From Pseudomonas sp. UBA1879 (GTDB lineage Bacteria; Pseudomonadota; Gammaproteobacteria; Pseudomonadales; Pseudomonadaceae): a stretch of DNA of 64,000 nt. Shown piece after piece: positions 51,748 to 60,549 of this stretch. Below the pieces are notes generated by a model. It saw only the letters and a program-made list of their open reading frames with translations, did not search any database and had not been told where the DNA came from. The translations under genes were made by a program, and so were the position numbers. How positions within the stretch are numbered: position 1 is the first letter of the stretch; each line of letters begins with the position of its first letter. The DNA lies in the NCBI RefSeq assembly GCF_002338065.1, contig NZ_DDHJ01000018.1:425124-489123 (forward strand). Direction: 5' to 3'.

Positions 51748-54700
51748 ATGGCGTACCTGATGTATCTCGTGGATGTGCTCAAGCGCTGGCTGAACTGGCT
51801 GGCCAAGTCCTGGCTGTGGTCATTGCTGGGCGTGGCACTGGTGGCGCTGGTGATCTGGTACGAGGGTCCGCTGCTGTCGTTTGACGGGCGCGAGCCGTTG
51901 GCGTCAGAGACGGCGCGCTGGCGTGCGATTGCAGTGCTGGCGTTGATCTGGGTGCTCTATTTCGGCTGGCGCGGTTACACCGTCTGGCGAGCCAATCGTT
52001 CGTTGATGGCCGGCGTCGCCGACGGCCCGGCTCCGGCGCCTGGGGTCAAGGTGTCGGAAGAAGAGACAGCGTTGTTGGGTGAGCGCATGCGCGCGGCAAT
52101 GGCCGTGTTGCGCAAGGCCAATCCGGGGCGAAGGCTGGGTGGCCAATACCTTTATCAACTGCCGTGGTACATGTTCGTCGGCGCGCCGGGGAGCGGCAAA
52201 ACCACGGCCCTGACCCACTCTGGATTGCAGTTTCCGCTGAGCGATTCACTCGGCGCGACGGCCATCGGCGGCGTCGGCGGTACGCGCAACTGCGACTGGT
52301 GGTTCACTGATGAAGCCGTGCTGCTCGACACCGCTGGTCGCTACACCACCCAGGACAGCCACAGTGAGGTGGACAAGGCGGCCTGGTGCGGATTTCTCGA
52401 CCTGTTGAAGAAGCACCGTCGACGCAGCCCGATCAACGGGGTGATCGTCGCGGTCAGCGTCAGCGATCTGCTGCAACAGAGCGACGCCGATCGATTGCTG
52501 CAAGCCCAGGCGATCCGCGCCCGCATCGATGAATTGCACGAACGCCTGGGCGTGCGCTTCCCGGTCTACGTGGTCATCACCAAGTGCGACCTCCTGGCAG
52601 GGTTCGTCGAGTTCTTCGAGCATTTCGGGCGTGAGGAACGCTCCCAGGTCTGGGGCGTGACGTTCCCCATGCCCCCGACCGGGCAGACCGAGCCCTCGCG
52701 TGCGGCGCTTGCGAGCTTTCCTGCCGAGTTCAATGCGCTGGAGCGTCAGTTGCAGGTACGGGTGCTGGAGCGCATGCAGCAAGAGCGAGACTTGACGCGC
52801 CGCGCGTTGCTGTACAGCTTTCCCCAGCAGTTCGCGAGCATCGGCGATGTGCTGACGCGCTTTCTCGATTCGGCGTTCGAACCGAACCGCTACCAGGCGC
52901 CCGCGATGCTGCGCGGGGTGTATTTCACCAGTGGCACCCAGGAAGGCAGCCCGATAGACCGGGTGCTGGCGTCATTGGCCGCATCGTTTTGCCTGGGTCG
53001 AAAAGTCCTGCCGCCCGGTTATGCCACGGGGCGCAGTTACTTCATCACCCGACTGATGCGTGAGGTGATTTTCAAGGAAGCCGGGTTGGCCGGGGTGGAC
53101 CTCAAGCAGGAACGTCGCCGCCAGCTCGGGATGCGTTTCGGGATGGCGGGGATTGCCGTGCTGTCGCTGCTGCTGGTCGTGGGCATGAGCATCAGTTACC
53201 AGCGCAACGAGGCGTTCGTCAACGACGCGGCGGCCCGGACTGCCGAGGTCGCGCAGTTGGCCAGGTCGCTGCCCGCCCAAGGCAACGCATTGGACACGTT
53301 GCCGTTGCTGGATGCGGCGCGAAACCTGCCGGCCGGCTTCGCCCACGGCAGCGATGGCGTACCGTTGCTCAGCCGCCTTGGGCTTTATCAGGGGCACAAA
53401 CTGGGCGTAGGCGCCGTGAACCTGTATCGACGTTTGCTGCGAAGCACGCTGTTGCCACACATCGTCGCCAACATGGAAAGTGCGTTGCGCCGAGGGGATG
53501 CCAGCAATCAGGACTTCCTCTACGAAACCCTGCGCGCCTACCTGATGCTGGGGCAGCGGCAATACTTCGATGCCGCGTCGGTGCAGGCGTGGGTTGACGT
53601 CGACTGGCGAAGGGAGCTGCCCCAGGCCAGCGAAACGCAGCGTCAGGCGTTGTCAGCCCACATCGCCGCGCTGCTCGATGCCGACGATGAAGAGGCCGAG
53701 CCGGTGCAGTTGGATGCCGAACTGATCGCCAAGACCCGCCTGACCCTGGCGAGCATGCCGTTGTCGCAGCGTATCTATAACCGTCTCAAGCGTCAGGTGG
53801 CACAGGCCAGCCTGCCGGAGCTGAGTGTCAACGGCGCGGTGGGCCGGGACGTGTCGTCATTGTTGGTGCGCCGCAGTGGCATGCCGTTGTCCCGAGGCGT
53901 GAGCGGTGTGTACAGCCTGGCGGGCTACCGTGAGTTACTGGGTAAAAGCGAGCGTGCGGTGTTGGACATGGCCAGGGACAACTGGGTGCTGGATCATCAG
54001 GAAGCGGCACTGAGCGCGGACAATACAGCGGCCATGGGGGCGGCGGTGCTGGACCTTTACTACGCCGATTACATCCGTCAGTGGGACGGGTTTCTGGGTG
54101 ACGTGCAACTGGCCTCACTGACCAGCTTGAGCCAGGCGTCGCTGGTCGCCCACGCGCTGTCGGGCAACGATTCGCCGTTGCGGGCATTCTTGCAAGCGGC
54201 GGCGCGGGAAACCACCCTCGATGGCGTCTCGGAGGAGAAAAGCAGCAACCCGGTCGACCGGCTGGTGCGTAACCGCATCGACGATGCGCGCAAACGCCTG
54301 CAATCCGCGCTGGATGACACCGCACCCCCTGCCAGCACGCCGGTGGCGGGCAATCCGGTGGACCAGCATTTCGCCGCATTGCACGCCTTGGTCGGCACGG
54401 GCAGCCCGGCGCCGCTGGATCAGACCCTTGCTCTGCTCAAGGACGTCGCGCAGTATTTCGACAGCGCCGAAGACGCGCGTCGCAGTGGCACACCCGCGCC
54501 CTCGGGCGAAGTCTTTGGTCGGGTGAAGCGGGCGGCCAGTGAGCAACCCTCGCCGTTGTCGTTGATCCTGCGGGATGTGGACGGCATTGGCGGAGCATTG
54601 ACGCTGGGCAACGAGCGCGAGCGCCTGAATGCCCTGTGGACCGCCACGGGCGCGCCGTTTTGCCGGGACGCCATCGCCGGTCGCTACCCGCTGGTGCGCA

Positions 54701-55314
54701 ACGCCAGCCGCGATGCCACCGCCGAAGACTTCGGAAAATTCTTTGGACCTGGCGGCATCATGGACGACTTCTTCACCAAAAACCTTGCCGCCTACGTCGA
54801 CATGAGTGGCAGTCAGTGGCGCTGGCGGTCCACGGGCAGCGCGCCCATGAACATCTCCCAGGACGTGCTCAATCAGTTCCAGCGCGGTGCGAAGCTGCGG
54901 GACATGTTTTTCGTGGCCGGCGCGCGTCAGCCGTCGTTGCGGTTCGACCTCAAGCCGGTGAGTGCTGACCCGGCGCTGACGAAGGTCGAACTGGACGTAG
55001 CCGGCCAGCCGGTGACCTTCGAAGCAGGGAGCAGCCCGAGCTTCAGCTCCCTCGTGTTGCCGAGCGGGAAGGGCAGCGATCTGGTGCAACTGCACGTCAC
55101 GCCGTCGTCGGGCAACGGGCTGAGTAGCGATGGCCCTTGGGCCTGGCTGCACCTGCTCGATCAGGGCACGCTCAGTGGCGGTCAAGGAGAGCGTTTTCAA
55201 CTGGCGTTCAACGTCGACGGGCACAGGGTCAGTTATGAGCTGCGTGCCAGCAGCGTGATCAATCCGTTCAGCCGCAATTCCTTCGAACAGTTCCGCTGCC
55301 CGACCCGACTTTGA
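51748..55314 (+). CDS. tssM: T6SS membrane complex protein TssM (IcmF family)
   Basis: An 1188-residue protein. Two N-terminal transmembrane helices (about 18-38 and 55-72), a cytoplasmic NTPase-like domain with intact Walker A GAPGSGKTTAL (about 150), a third helix near 470-490, then a large periplasmic region ending in the IcmF C-terminal domain (FEAGSSPSFSS; FRCPTRL at the end). It spans the inner membrane with TssL; its periplasmic tip normally contacts TssJ. Confidence 0.95.
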   Translation: MAYLMYLVDVLKRWLNWLAKSWLWSLLGVALVALVIWYEGPLLSFDGREPLASETARWRAIAVLALIWVLYFGWRGYTVWRANRSLMAGVADGPAPAPGVKVSEEETALLGERMRAAMAVLRKANPGRRLGGQYLYQLPWYMFVGAPGSGKTTALTHSGLQFPLSDSLGATAIGGVGGTRNCDWWFTDEAVLLDTAGRYTTQDSHSEVDKAAWCGFLDLLKKHRRRSPINGVIVAVSVSDLLQQSDADRLLQAQAIRARIDELHERLGVRFPVYVVITKCDLLAGFVEFFEHFGREERSQVWGVTFPMPPTGQTEPSRAALASFPAEFNALERQLQVRVLERMQQERDLTRRALLYSFPQQFASIGDVLTRFLDSAFEPNRYQAPAMLRGVYFTSGTQEGSPIDRVLASLAASFCLGRKVLPPGYATGRSYFITRLMREVIFKEAGLAGVDLKQERRRQLGMRFGMAGIAVLSLLLVVGMSISYQRNEAFVNDAAARTAEVAQLARSLPAQGNALDTLPLLDAARNLPAGFAHGSDGVPLLSRLGLYQGHKLGVGAVNLYRRLLRSTLLPHIVANMESALRRGDASNQDFLYETLRAYLMLGQRQYFDAASVQAWVDVDWRRELPQASETQRQALSAHIAALLDADDEEAEPVQLDAELIAKTRLTLASMPLSQRIYNRLKRQVAQASLPELSVNGAVGRDVSSLLVRRSGMPLSRGVSGVYSLAGYRELLGKSERAVLDMARDNWVLDHQEAALSADNTAAMGAAVLDLYYADYIRQWDGFLGDVQLASLTSLSQASLVAHALSGNDSPLRAFLQAAARETTLDGVSEEKSSNPVDRLVRNRIDDARKRLQSALDDTAPPASTPVAGNPVDQHFAALHALVGTGSPAPLDQTLALLKDVAQYFDSAEDARRSGTPAPSGEVFGRVKRAASEQPSPLSLILRDVDGIGGALTLGNERERLNALWTATGAPFCRDAIAGRYPLVRNASRDATAEDFGKFFGPGGIMDDFFTKNLAAYVDMSGSQWRWRSTGSAPMNISQDVLNQFQRGAKLRDMFFVAGARQPSLRFDLKPVSADPALTKVELDVAGQPVTFEAGSSPSFSSLVLPSGKGSDLVQLHVTPSSGNGLSSDGPWAWLHLLDQGTLSGGQGERFQLAFNVDGHRVSYELRASSVINPFSRNSFEQFRCPTRL

Positions 55315-55324
55315 GGTGAACAGG

Positions 55325-56038
55325 ATGGATCAGAACAGCTCACGTACCGGCTTCTTCGGCAAGCTGGTCACCCATGGCGATTTCATCAGTCGACGGCTGT
55401 CACCGACCTTTGTCCGGCAATGGGACGACTGGCTTCAGGCCGGGCTTCAGCACAGCCGCGACCGCTTGGGAAAGCGCTGGCAGACCGCGTACAGGTGCAG
55501 CCCCATCTGGCATTTTGCGTTGGCCAGCGGCGTGTGCGGCGAACCGGCCTGGGCCGGGGTGCTGATGCCCAGCGTGGACCGGGTCGGGCGCTATTTCCCG
55601 CTGACGATCGCTTACGGTGGGCCGCAGGTGCCGCTTGTCGAGCGTTTGCGCAGCGACGCCGCCTGGTACGTTGATGTGGAACGCTTGGCGTTGTCGTCGC
55701 TGGACGAGGGTTTTTCGCTGGAGCCGTTCGACGCCGCCTTGATCCATCTGCCAGCCCCTTCGCGGCCGCGCCCGCTCACCCCACCGGCCGAATCGGCAGC
55801 GCCTGCGGCAGGAGCATCATGGTGCGAACTGCCCGGGGTTGAAGACTTGGCGGAAGCTATCGCGCGGTGGTCCGTAAACTTGACCAGTCTCACTCAACGA
55901 AAATCCCTGGCTCGGCACGCGCTGTTCTGGACCGAAGGCACCTCACATATCCCGCCGACCCGCGTGCTGAGCCAAGGCCTGCCCACCGCGCAGACCTTTG
56001 CCGACATGCTGGCGGGGAGGCAGGTCAGTACGGTGTGA
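55325..56038 (+). CDS. tagF: T6SS-associated protein TagF
   Basis: A 237-residue DUF2094-family protein: GFFGKLVTHGDFISRRLSPT at the N-terminus and AGVLMPSVDRVGRYFPLTIA. TagF represses T6SS post-translationally, acting through Fha in characterised systems. ATG at 55325 has GAGGTG upstream; GTG at 55316 is possible. Last gene of the rightward series, convergent with pppA. Confidence 0.92.
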   Translation: MDQNSSRTGFFGKLVTHGDFISRRLSPTFVRQWDDWLQAGLQHSRDRLGKRWQTAYRCSPIWHFALASGVCGEPAWAGVLMPSVDRVGRYFPLTIAYGGPQVPLVERLRSDAAWYVDVERLALSSLDEGFSLEPFDAALIHLPAPSRPRPLTPPAESAAPAAGASWCELPGVEDLAEAIARWSVNLTSLTQRKSLARHALFWTEGTSHIPPTRVLSQGLPTAQTFADMLAGRQVSTV

Positions 56039-56169
56039 GAGGCGAGTGGCGGACCGCGATGAAGCCGCCCACACCCAACTTCACCGGCCGAAGGATGAGA
56101 GGGCACGCCATGCACTTGGCTGTTTCTGGCCGGAGGCCTTGGGGGCTGCCCGGTACACCACGGTTTTCC

Positions 56170-56985
56170 TCACGCGTATTTCACCAGCACCACCGTCGCA
56201 TTGTCCCGGCTGCCGCATTCGGCGGCGAGCTGGATCAAGCGTTCGCTGATGGCTTCGAGGTTGTGGGGACCGGCGTTGCGCAGCAAGTGCGTCATTTCGT
56301 GGTGGGGGACGCTGCCGTGCAGGCCATCGCTGCAGAGCATCAACAAGTCCCCGGGCTGAACGGCCTGGACGCGGATCTCCGGCTCGACGTCGCGCGAGGG
56401 TCCAATGGCCTGCAGCAGCACGTTACGGGCCGGAAGGCGGTCGAAATGACCGGCGTCCAGCGCCTGTTGATACCACGTCTGATCGCGGCTCAATTGCTCA
56501 ACTTCCCCCGCCCGCAGGCGATACAGGCGGCTGTCGCCCACGTGAAACGTCAGCAACGCACCCCCCGTCTGGGGCCGCCAGATGCCGGTGAGAGTCGTGC
56601 CCATACCGCGGCCATCGCTCATCCGGTGGGCAGCGTTTTCAGCGTACAGTTGCGCGTTGACCGTTTTGAGGGCGTCGGACAGTTCGCTCATGGCCTGCAT
56701 CGATGGCGCCTGAAACGTTGCATCCGGATCATTCGTCAGCGGGGTGTTTGGCGGGGTCCTGCACGCCAGACAATCACGCAGCGTTTCGAGGGCCGTGGCG
56801 CTGGCCAGCGCGCCGGCTTCATGCCCGCCCATCCCGTCGGCCACAGCCAGCAGTTCGAGGTCAGCGTCCAGCAGAAAATGGTCCTCATTGTGTCGCCGCA
56901 CTGGCCCGACGTCGCTGTGACCGAACGCCACCGCGCTGCGCAGGTAGCAGAGCTCGGCGGATTTACGATTTTGCGGCCGACTCAT
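56170..56985 (-). CDS. pppA: T6SS-associated PP2C protein phosphatase PppA (Stp1-like)
   Basis: A 271-residue PP2C/SpoIIE-type Ser/Thr phosphatase: VRRHNEDHFLLDADLELLAV, VADGMGGHEAGALAS, HVGDSRLYRLRAGEVEQLS, MLCSDGLHG and SRDNATVVLVK supply the metal-binding aspartates. It reverses PpkA phosphorylation. Its start overlaps the ppkA stop by 4 bp. Confidence 0.93.
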   Translation of the reverse strand: MSRPQNRKSAELCYLRSAVAFGHSDVGPVRRHNEDHFLLDADLELLAVADGMGGHEAGALASATALETLRDCLACRTPPNTPLTNDPDATFQAPSMQAMSELSDALKTVNAQLYAENAAHRMSDGRGMGTTLTGIWRPQTGGALLTFHVGDSRLYRLRAGEVEQLSRDQTWYQQALDAGHFDRLPARNVLLQAIGPSRDVEPEIRVQAVQPGDLLMLCSDGLHGSVPHHEMTHLLRNAGPHNLEAISERLIQLAAECGSRDNATVVLVKYA

Positions 56986-58427
56986 GGCTGCTCCCCTGTG
57001 TAGCCCAGTTGGCGCAGGAAATCCCGTCGCTGCCCAGGGTCGCTGATCTGTTCAGCCAGCATGCGCAAAAAAGCCTGTCGGGGCACGGCGCTTTTGATGG
57101 CCCGATTCACCACGATGCGGGCAATCGGCCCAATCAGGTAGGTCAGACGTTTTTCAGCGTCTTGCCGCAACGCGTTATCGACACCTTGCGCCTCACCCGT
57201 GATAGTGCCTTGCGTCGCGACATGCCCAACCGTTCGGCTGACGCCGACCGAGGTCGCGGATAGCGCAGTGGTTGTTTCGGACACCGTGATTTGCCGAGCA
57301 ATCGCTTCGGTTGCCCTCATGAATTGCTCCCGACCTCGTTCCGAGGGAATGTGCGGCAACAGTGCGTCGCGCGTTGTCGCAAAATTTTCGGCAGTGGCCA
57401 GGCTGCGCTTCACCAGCAGGCGCGCCAGCGGACCGATCTGTTGTGACAGTGCCGATTCAAGCTGCGGCCTGATCTGGTTTTTCCAGGGCATCAGGGTGGC
57501 CAGTACCTCGCAGCTGGAACTGATCGCCGCGCCGCGCAAGCCGGTGCTGCTGAGCGATGCCGGAATAATCAGCCGTGTACGGTCATCGTCGATTTCTACC
57601 GAGCCCAGCGATTGCTCGCCCGACAGCGATTCCAGTGCCTGAAGAAAATCCAGTGCCGAGGCAAAACGATCGTCAGCACGCTTGGCCAGTGCCCTGCTGA
57701 TGAGGGTGTCGAATTGCGGGGAAAGCGTAGGGTTCAGGCTGCTGGGCGGCACGGGCGTCTGATTGAGAATCTGCTGCATGACCATGGTCGCAGACCCGGA
57801 AAACGGGCGCTCGCCCGTCAGCAATTGATACAACACGATGCCTGCGGAAAACACATCAGAGCGACCGTCCACGACTTCCCCGCAGAACTGCTCCGGAGAC
57901 ATGTAGCTGGGCGTGCCGATCATCGAGCCGGTCTGGGTCAGCACCGAGGTGTCGATACGCGCGATGCCGAAATCCGTGACTTTGACCTCATTGTCAGCGG
58001 TGATGATCAGATTCGCCGGTTTCACATCGCGATGAATGACCCCTTTGACGTGGGCGTAATGCAGGGCGCCCAACAGTTGGCGCATCCAGCCGGTGACCTG
58101 CGTGAACTGGCGTGGCTCCTGATTCCGCAGACGGGTGTTCAGGGCGATGCCGTCGATGAATTCCATGGCGATGTACGCCGCGCCGTCGTCTTCACCATAG
58201 TCGTAGACCGCCACGATATTAGGGTGGCTCAAGCGGCCGGCGGCCTGGGCTTCGTTCTGGAAGCGGCTGATCAGCTGTTCCTGATGCCCGTCCCCCAGCA
58301 GCTCCTTGCGGATGGTCTTGAGTGCCACGACCCTCGCGATGTGGGGATCATAGGCCTTGTATACCGTGCCCATCGCCCCTTTTCCGAGCACGCTCTCGAT
58401 ACGGTATTTGCCCAGTTGCTCAATCAT
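56982..58427 (-). CDS. ppkA: T6SS-associated Ser/Thr protein kinase PpkA (Stk1-like)
   Basis: A 481-residue Hanks-type kinase. It has glycine loop GKGAMGTVY (15-23), Lys37 in VALK, catalytic HRDVKPAN (132-139), DFG (152-154) and an APE-like SPEQ. No transmembrane helix is apparent, unlike P. aeruginosa PpkA. The C-terminal 170 residues contain two related segments, IGPLARLLVKRS (331-342) and IGPIARIVVNRA (432-443). It probably phosphorylates Fha, and it follows a membrane sensor gene by 13 bp. Confidence 0.93.
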   Translation of the reverse strand: MIEQLGKYRIESVLGKGAMGTVYKAYDPHIARVVALKTIRKELLGDGHQEQLISRFQNEAQAAGRLSHPNIVAVYDYGEDDGAAYIAMEFIDGIALNTRLRNQEPRQFTQVTGWMRQLLGALHYAHVKGVIHRDVKPANLIITADNEVKVTDFGIARIDTSVLTQTGSMIGTPSYMSPEQFCGEVVDGRSDVFSAGIVLYQLLTGERPFSGSATMVMQQILNQTPVPPSSLNPTLSPQFDTLISRALAKRADDRFASALDFLQALESLSGEQSLGSVEIDDDRTRLIIPASLSSTGLRGAAISSSCEVLATLMPWKNQIRPQLESALSQQIGPLARLLVKRSLATAENFATTRDALLPHIPSERGREQFMRATEAIARQITVSETTTALSATSVGVSRTVGHVATQGTITGEAQGVDNALRQDAEKRLTYLIGPIARIVVNRAIKSAVPRQAFLRMLAEQISDPGQRRDFLRQLGYTGEQP

Positions 58428-58440
58428 GTCGGCCTCCGGA

Positions 58441-59319
58441 CTACTCCTCGAGCATCTTCATGGCACTGACCAGGCTGGTGCGCATCCGTATGAACGACTG
58501 CCCCATGCGCGCCAGCTCGTCATTACCGCTGACGTCCATGTCCGGCACGTCGCTTTCCCCCAGGCTCACGCGGTCGGCGAGGGCCGACATTTGCCTCAGC
58601 CTGCGGGTGACGAACAGGTGGACCATGATGTTTAACGCGCAGAACAGGAACACGAAAATCCCCACCATAGAGAGCATGAAGGTGTGCAGCAATTCGGCGC
58701 TTCGTTGTAACGGTACGGCCAGTGGCACTGAGACCAGCCGAGCGCCGATGATTTCGTTGAGCTTCCAGCCGAACCCATTGAGCGGGCCATAACGGTCGAT
58801 CACCGTCTTGGGCGTCGTTTGCGGTGAGGTGTGGCAGGCCAGGCACGCCGGGTCGGTGATCTGGATCGGTTGCGCCACAAACAGTGAAGGCCCGCTGTCG
58901 TCCGCCCGCTCTCCAATCAGCTCCTTGGTGTCAGGCTTGCCGCGCAACTGATTGACCACGCCGGTCTCCCAGCCCGTGGCGCGGTCGCGCGGGTTGGTGG
59001 GGTTCAGGGTTGCTTCCTTGTAAAGAAAATCGGGGTACGACTTGAGCAATTGCTGCAGCTGCTCGATGGCGGCGAAGGAGGGGATCGACTGCGGCAGAAA
59101 TTCGAATTTCAGGCGGTTTTCCAACAGCGGTACGATGTGTTCGGAGGTGTAGACGCTGGTGGCAGCCGCAGCATTCATCAATAAGCGCGCATTATCCAGC
59201 GACTCTTCCCGAGCGCTTTTTTGCAGCAGGTCGTTGGCGAACAGACTGCTGGCAACGAACCCGACGATGAAGACGATAAGAAAGACGACATTGAGTTTGA
59301 CGGCCAGTGACAGTTTCAT
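58441..59319 (-). CDS. Membrane sensor protein with DUF3365-type haem site and HAMP domain
   Basis: A 292-residue protein: first transmembrane helix (about 9-28), periplasmic domain of the DUF3365/Tll0287 type with a c-type haem motif CLACH (in DPACLACHTSP), second helix (about 205-228), and a HAMP region (VTRRLRQMSALADRVSLGES) ending without any kinase or chemotaxis output. ATG at 59319 has GGAAAG upstream. Lying between the FecR-domain and kinase genes, it may feed a redox or ligand signal to PpkA. Confidence 0.82.
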   Translation of the reverse strand: MKLSLAVKLNVVFLIVFIVGFVASSLFANDLLQKSAREESLDNARLLMNAAAATSVYTSEHIVPLLENRLKFEFLPQSIPSFAAIEQLQQLLKSYPDFLYKEATLNPTNPRDRATGWETGVVNQLRGKPDTKELIGERADDSGPSLFVAQPIQITDPACLACHTSPQTTPKTVIDRYGPLNGFGWKLNEIIGARLVSVPLAVPLQRSAELLHTFMLSMVGIFVFLFCALNIMVHLFVTRRLRQMSALADRVSLGESDVPDMDVSGNDELARMGQSFIRMRTSLVSAMKMLEE

Positions 59320-59365
59320 AATGGCGCTTTCCGAAGCGAGATCAGGCTGGAGTGAACGTTGCACA

Positions 59366-60226
59366 TCAGCGGCGGCCTTCAGGGGTCGCCCTTTTCCGCT
59401 CGTAGCGGTACAGCTCGGTCTCCCAGTCCAGCGAACCGCCGAAGTGCTGCACGACGGCCTGGCGGAAGGCGCTGTCCGAAAGACGAGGCGAGAAGCGAAT
59501 GGCCATGGACCGGCCCTTGAACGTCACCGCCCCGAGCAGCAAAGGGGCGGCGTCGTCGAACGTGACGTCACGAACCTTGACCAGGGGTGCGTTCGGCAGT
59601 TTTTTCAGACTCACGGCAGGCAAAGGATCGAAGAAGGCTGGGGGCATCGCCTTGATGAAACCGCTGTCAGGGCGCCCGGCAGCGCTAAGGGGATCATCGC
59701 CATTGCGCTGGGTATATTCTTCCTGTTTGAGCGTTGTCTTGCGCCCCTCCTGGCCGCGCCTGTTGCGCTCGATAAGGGTTTGCGTCCCGTCTTCGACGAA
59801 CACTTCCACATGCCTGCCGTCCGCATGAATCACGCTGGCACTGCGGCTGACGTCGAGCGTCAACTGGGCGGTGGTAACGGTCAAGTGTTCGGGCTTGGCA
59901 CCGGTCACCGGCTGAAGCTTGAGCCAGCCTTGCAGCAGGGCAATGTCAGTGCCGTTGCTGGTGCGCTGCACATAGATTCGCGTATGAGGGCCGAGGGCAA
60001 GGCGAATGCCGGCCAGACCATCGATCTGCACATTGGACTGGTCCGACTCAATGAGGTCCGTGCCTTGCAGATGCGTGCCGAGTGGCGCCTGGTACAACGT
60101 CACTCCACGCAGCAATTGCACAGGCTTTTCAGCCAGTGACAGTACGCCAGCGCTAGCGGGGGCGGCGAGCAACGCAGGGACCTGGCACAAGCCGGTTATC
60201 AGAACAAGCATTGAAAATCGTTTCAC
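59366..60226 (-). CDS. Secreted FecR-domain protein
   Basis: A 286-residue protein starting at GTG 60226 with a signal peptide (VKRFSMLVLITGLC, ending near ASAG). The body contains a FecR-like beta domain (LRGVTLYQAPLGTHLQGTDL; VQIDGLAGIRLALGPHTRIY; LTLDVSRSASVIHADGRHVE) without the cytoplasmic anti-sigma helix of true FecR, so it is a periplasmic FecR-fold protein. First gene of the operon FecR-sensor-ppkA-pppA. The frame extends to 60472 without signal-like sequence. Confidence 0.75.
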   Translation of the reverse strand: MKRFSMLVLITGLCQVPALLAAPASAGVLSLAEKPVQLLRGVTLYQAPLGTHLQGTDLIESDQSNVQIDGLAGIRLALGPHTRIYVQRTSNGTDIALLQGWLKLQPVTGAKPEHLTVTTAQLTLDVSRSASVIHADGRHVEVFVEDGTQTLIERNRRGQEGRKTTLKQEEYTQRNGDDPLSAAGRPDSGFIKAMPPAFFDPLPAVSLKKLPNAPLVKVRDVTFDDAAPLLLGAVTFKGRSMAIRFSPRLSDSAFRQAVVQHFGGSLDWETELYRYERKRATPEGRR

Positions 60227-60366
60227 GGTTCGGCCATCGCAACGCAGAGGGGGGGCGAAATGCGCCCCGACCACAACTAAAAGTTCAGGCAGACTACCGA
60301 TTCGAATCTGTCGAGGAACGACAATTTTTTCTATGTTTATCAAGGAAATAGATTGAACACTTTCAT

Positions 60367-60395
60367 GGAATAAAAGCCGTTGGCCAAGTGTTCTC
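60367..60395 (+). promoter_or_regulatory. Candidate ECF promoter, copy 4, distal promoter of the DUF3455 gene
   Basis: GGAATAAA (60367-60374), 15 bp, GTTCTC (60390-60395), in the divergent region between the FecR-domain gene and the DUF3455 gene, pointing right. Confidence 0.7.
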
Positions 60396-60476
60396 CTCAG
60401 GTACCGCCGCATGCCGCACGCGCGGCGAAGCCATAGCGCGCCAGCGTGCCCCGTGGCGATTTTGCGTCCCAACGCT

Positions 60477-60505
60477 GGAATAAATACTTCATCACGACTG
60501 TTGTC
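60477..60505 (+). promoter_or_regulatory. Candidate ECF promoter, copy 5, proximal promoter of the DUF3455 gene
   Basis: GGAATAAA (60477-60484), 15 bp, GTTGTC (60500-60505), 44 bp before the ATG at 60550, ideal for a short leader. It sits exactly 110 bp downstream of copy 4. Confidence 0.8.
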
Positions 60506-60549
60506 ATTGCAACAGCCGCCATTCCAACGTCATCAGACAGGTCCTCACC

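Noticed and set aside
55867..57003. A 378-codon plus-strand frame antisense to pppA
   Set aside because: pppA has full PP2C motifs and an operon context; the plus-strand frame has none and overlaps tagF.
59366..60226. FecR-domain protein as an anti-sigma factor for the ECF
   Set aside because: It has a cleavable signal peptide and no cytoplasmic anti-sigma segment; a separate anti-sigma factor lies beside the ECF gene.
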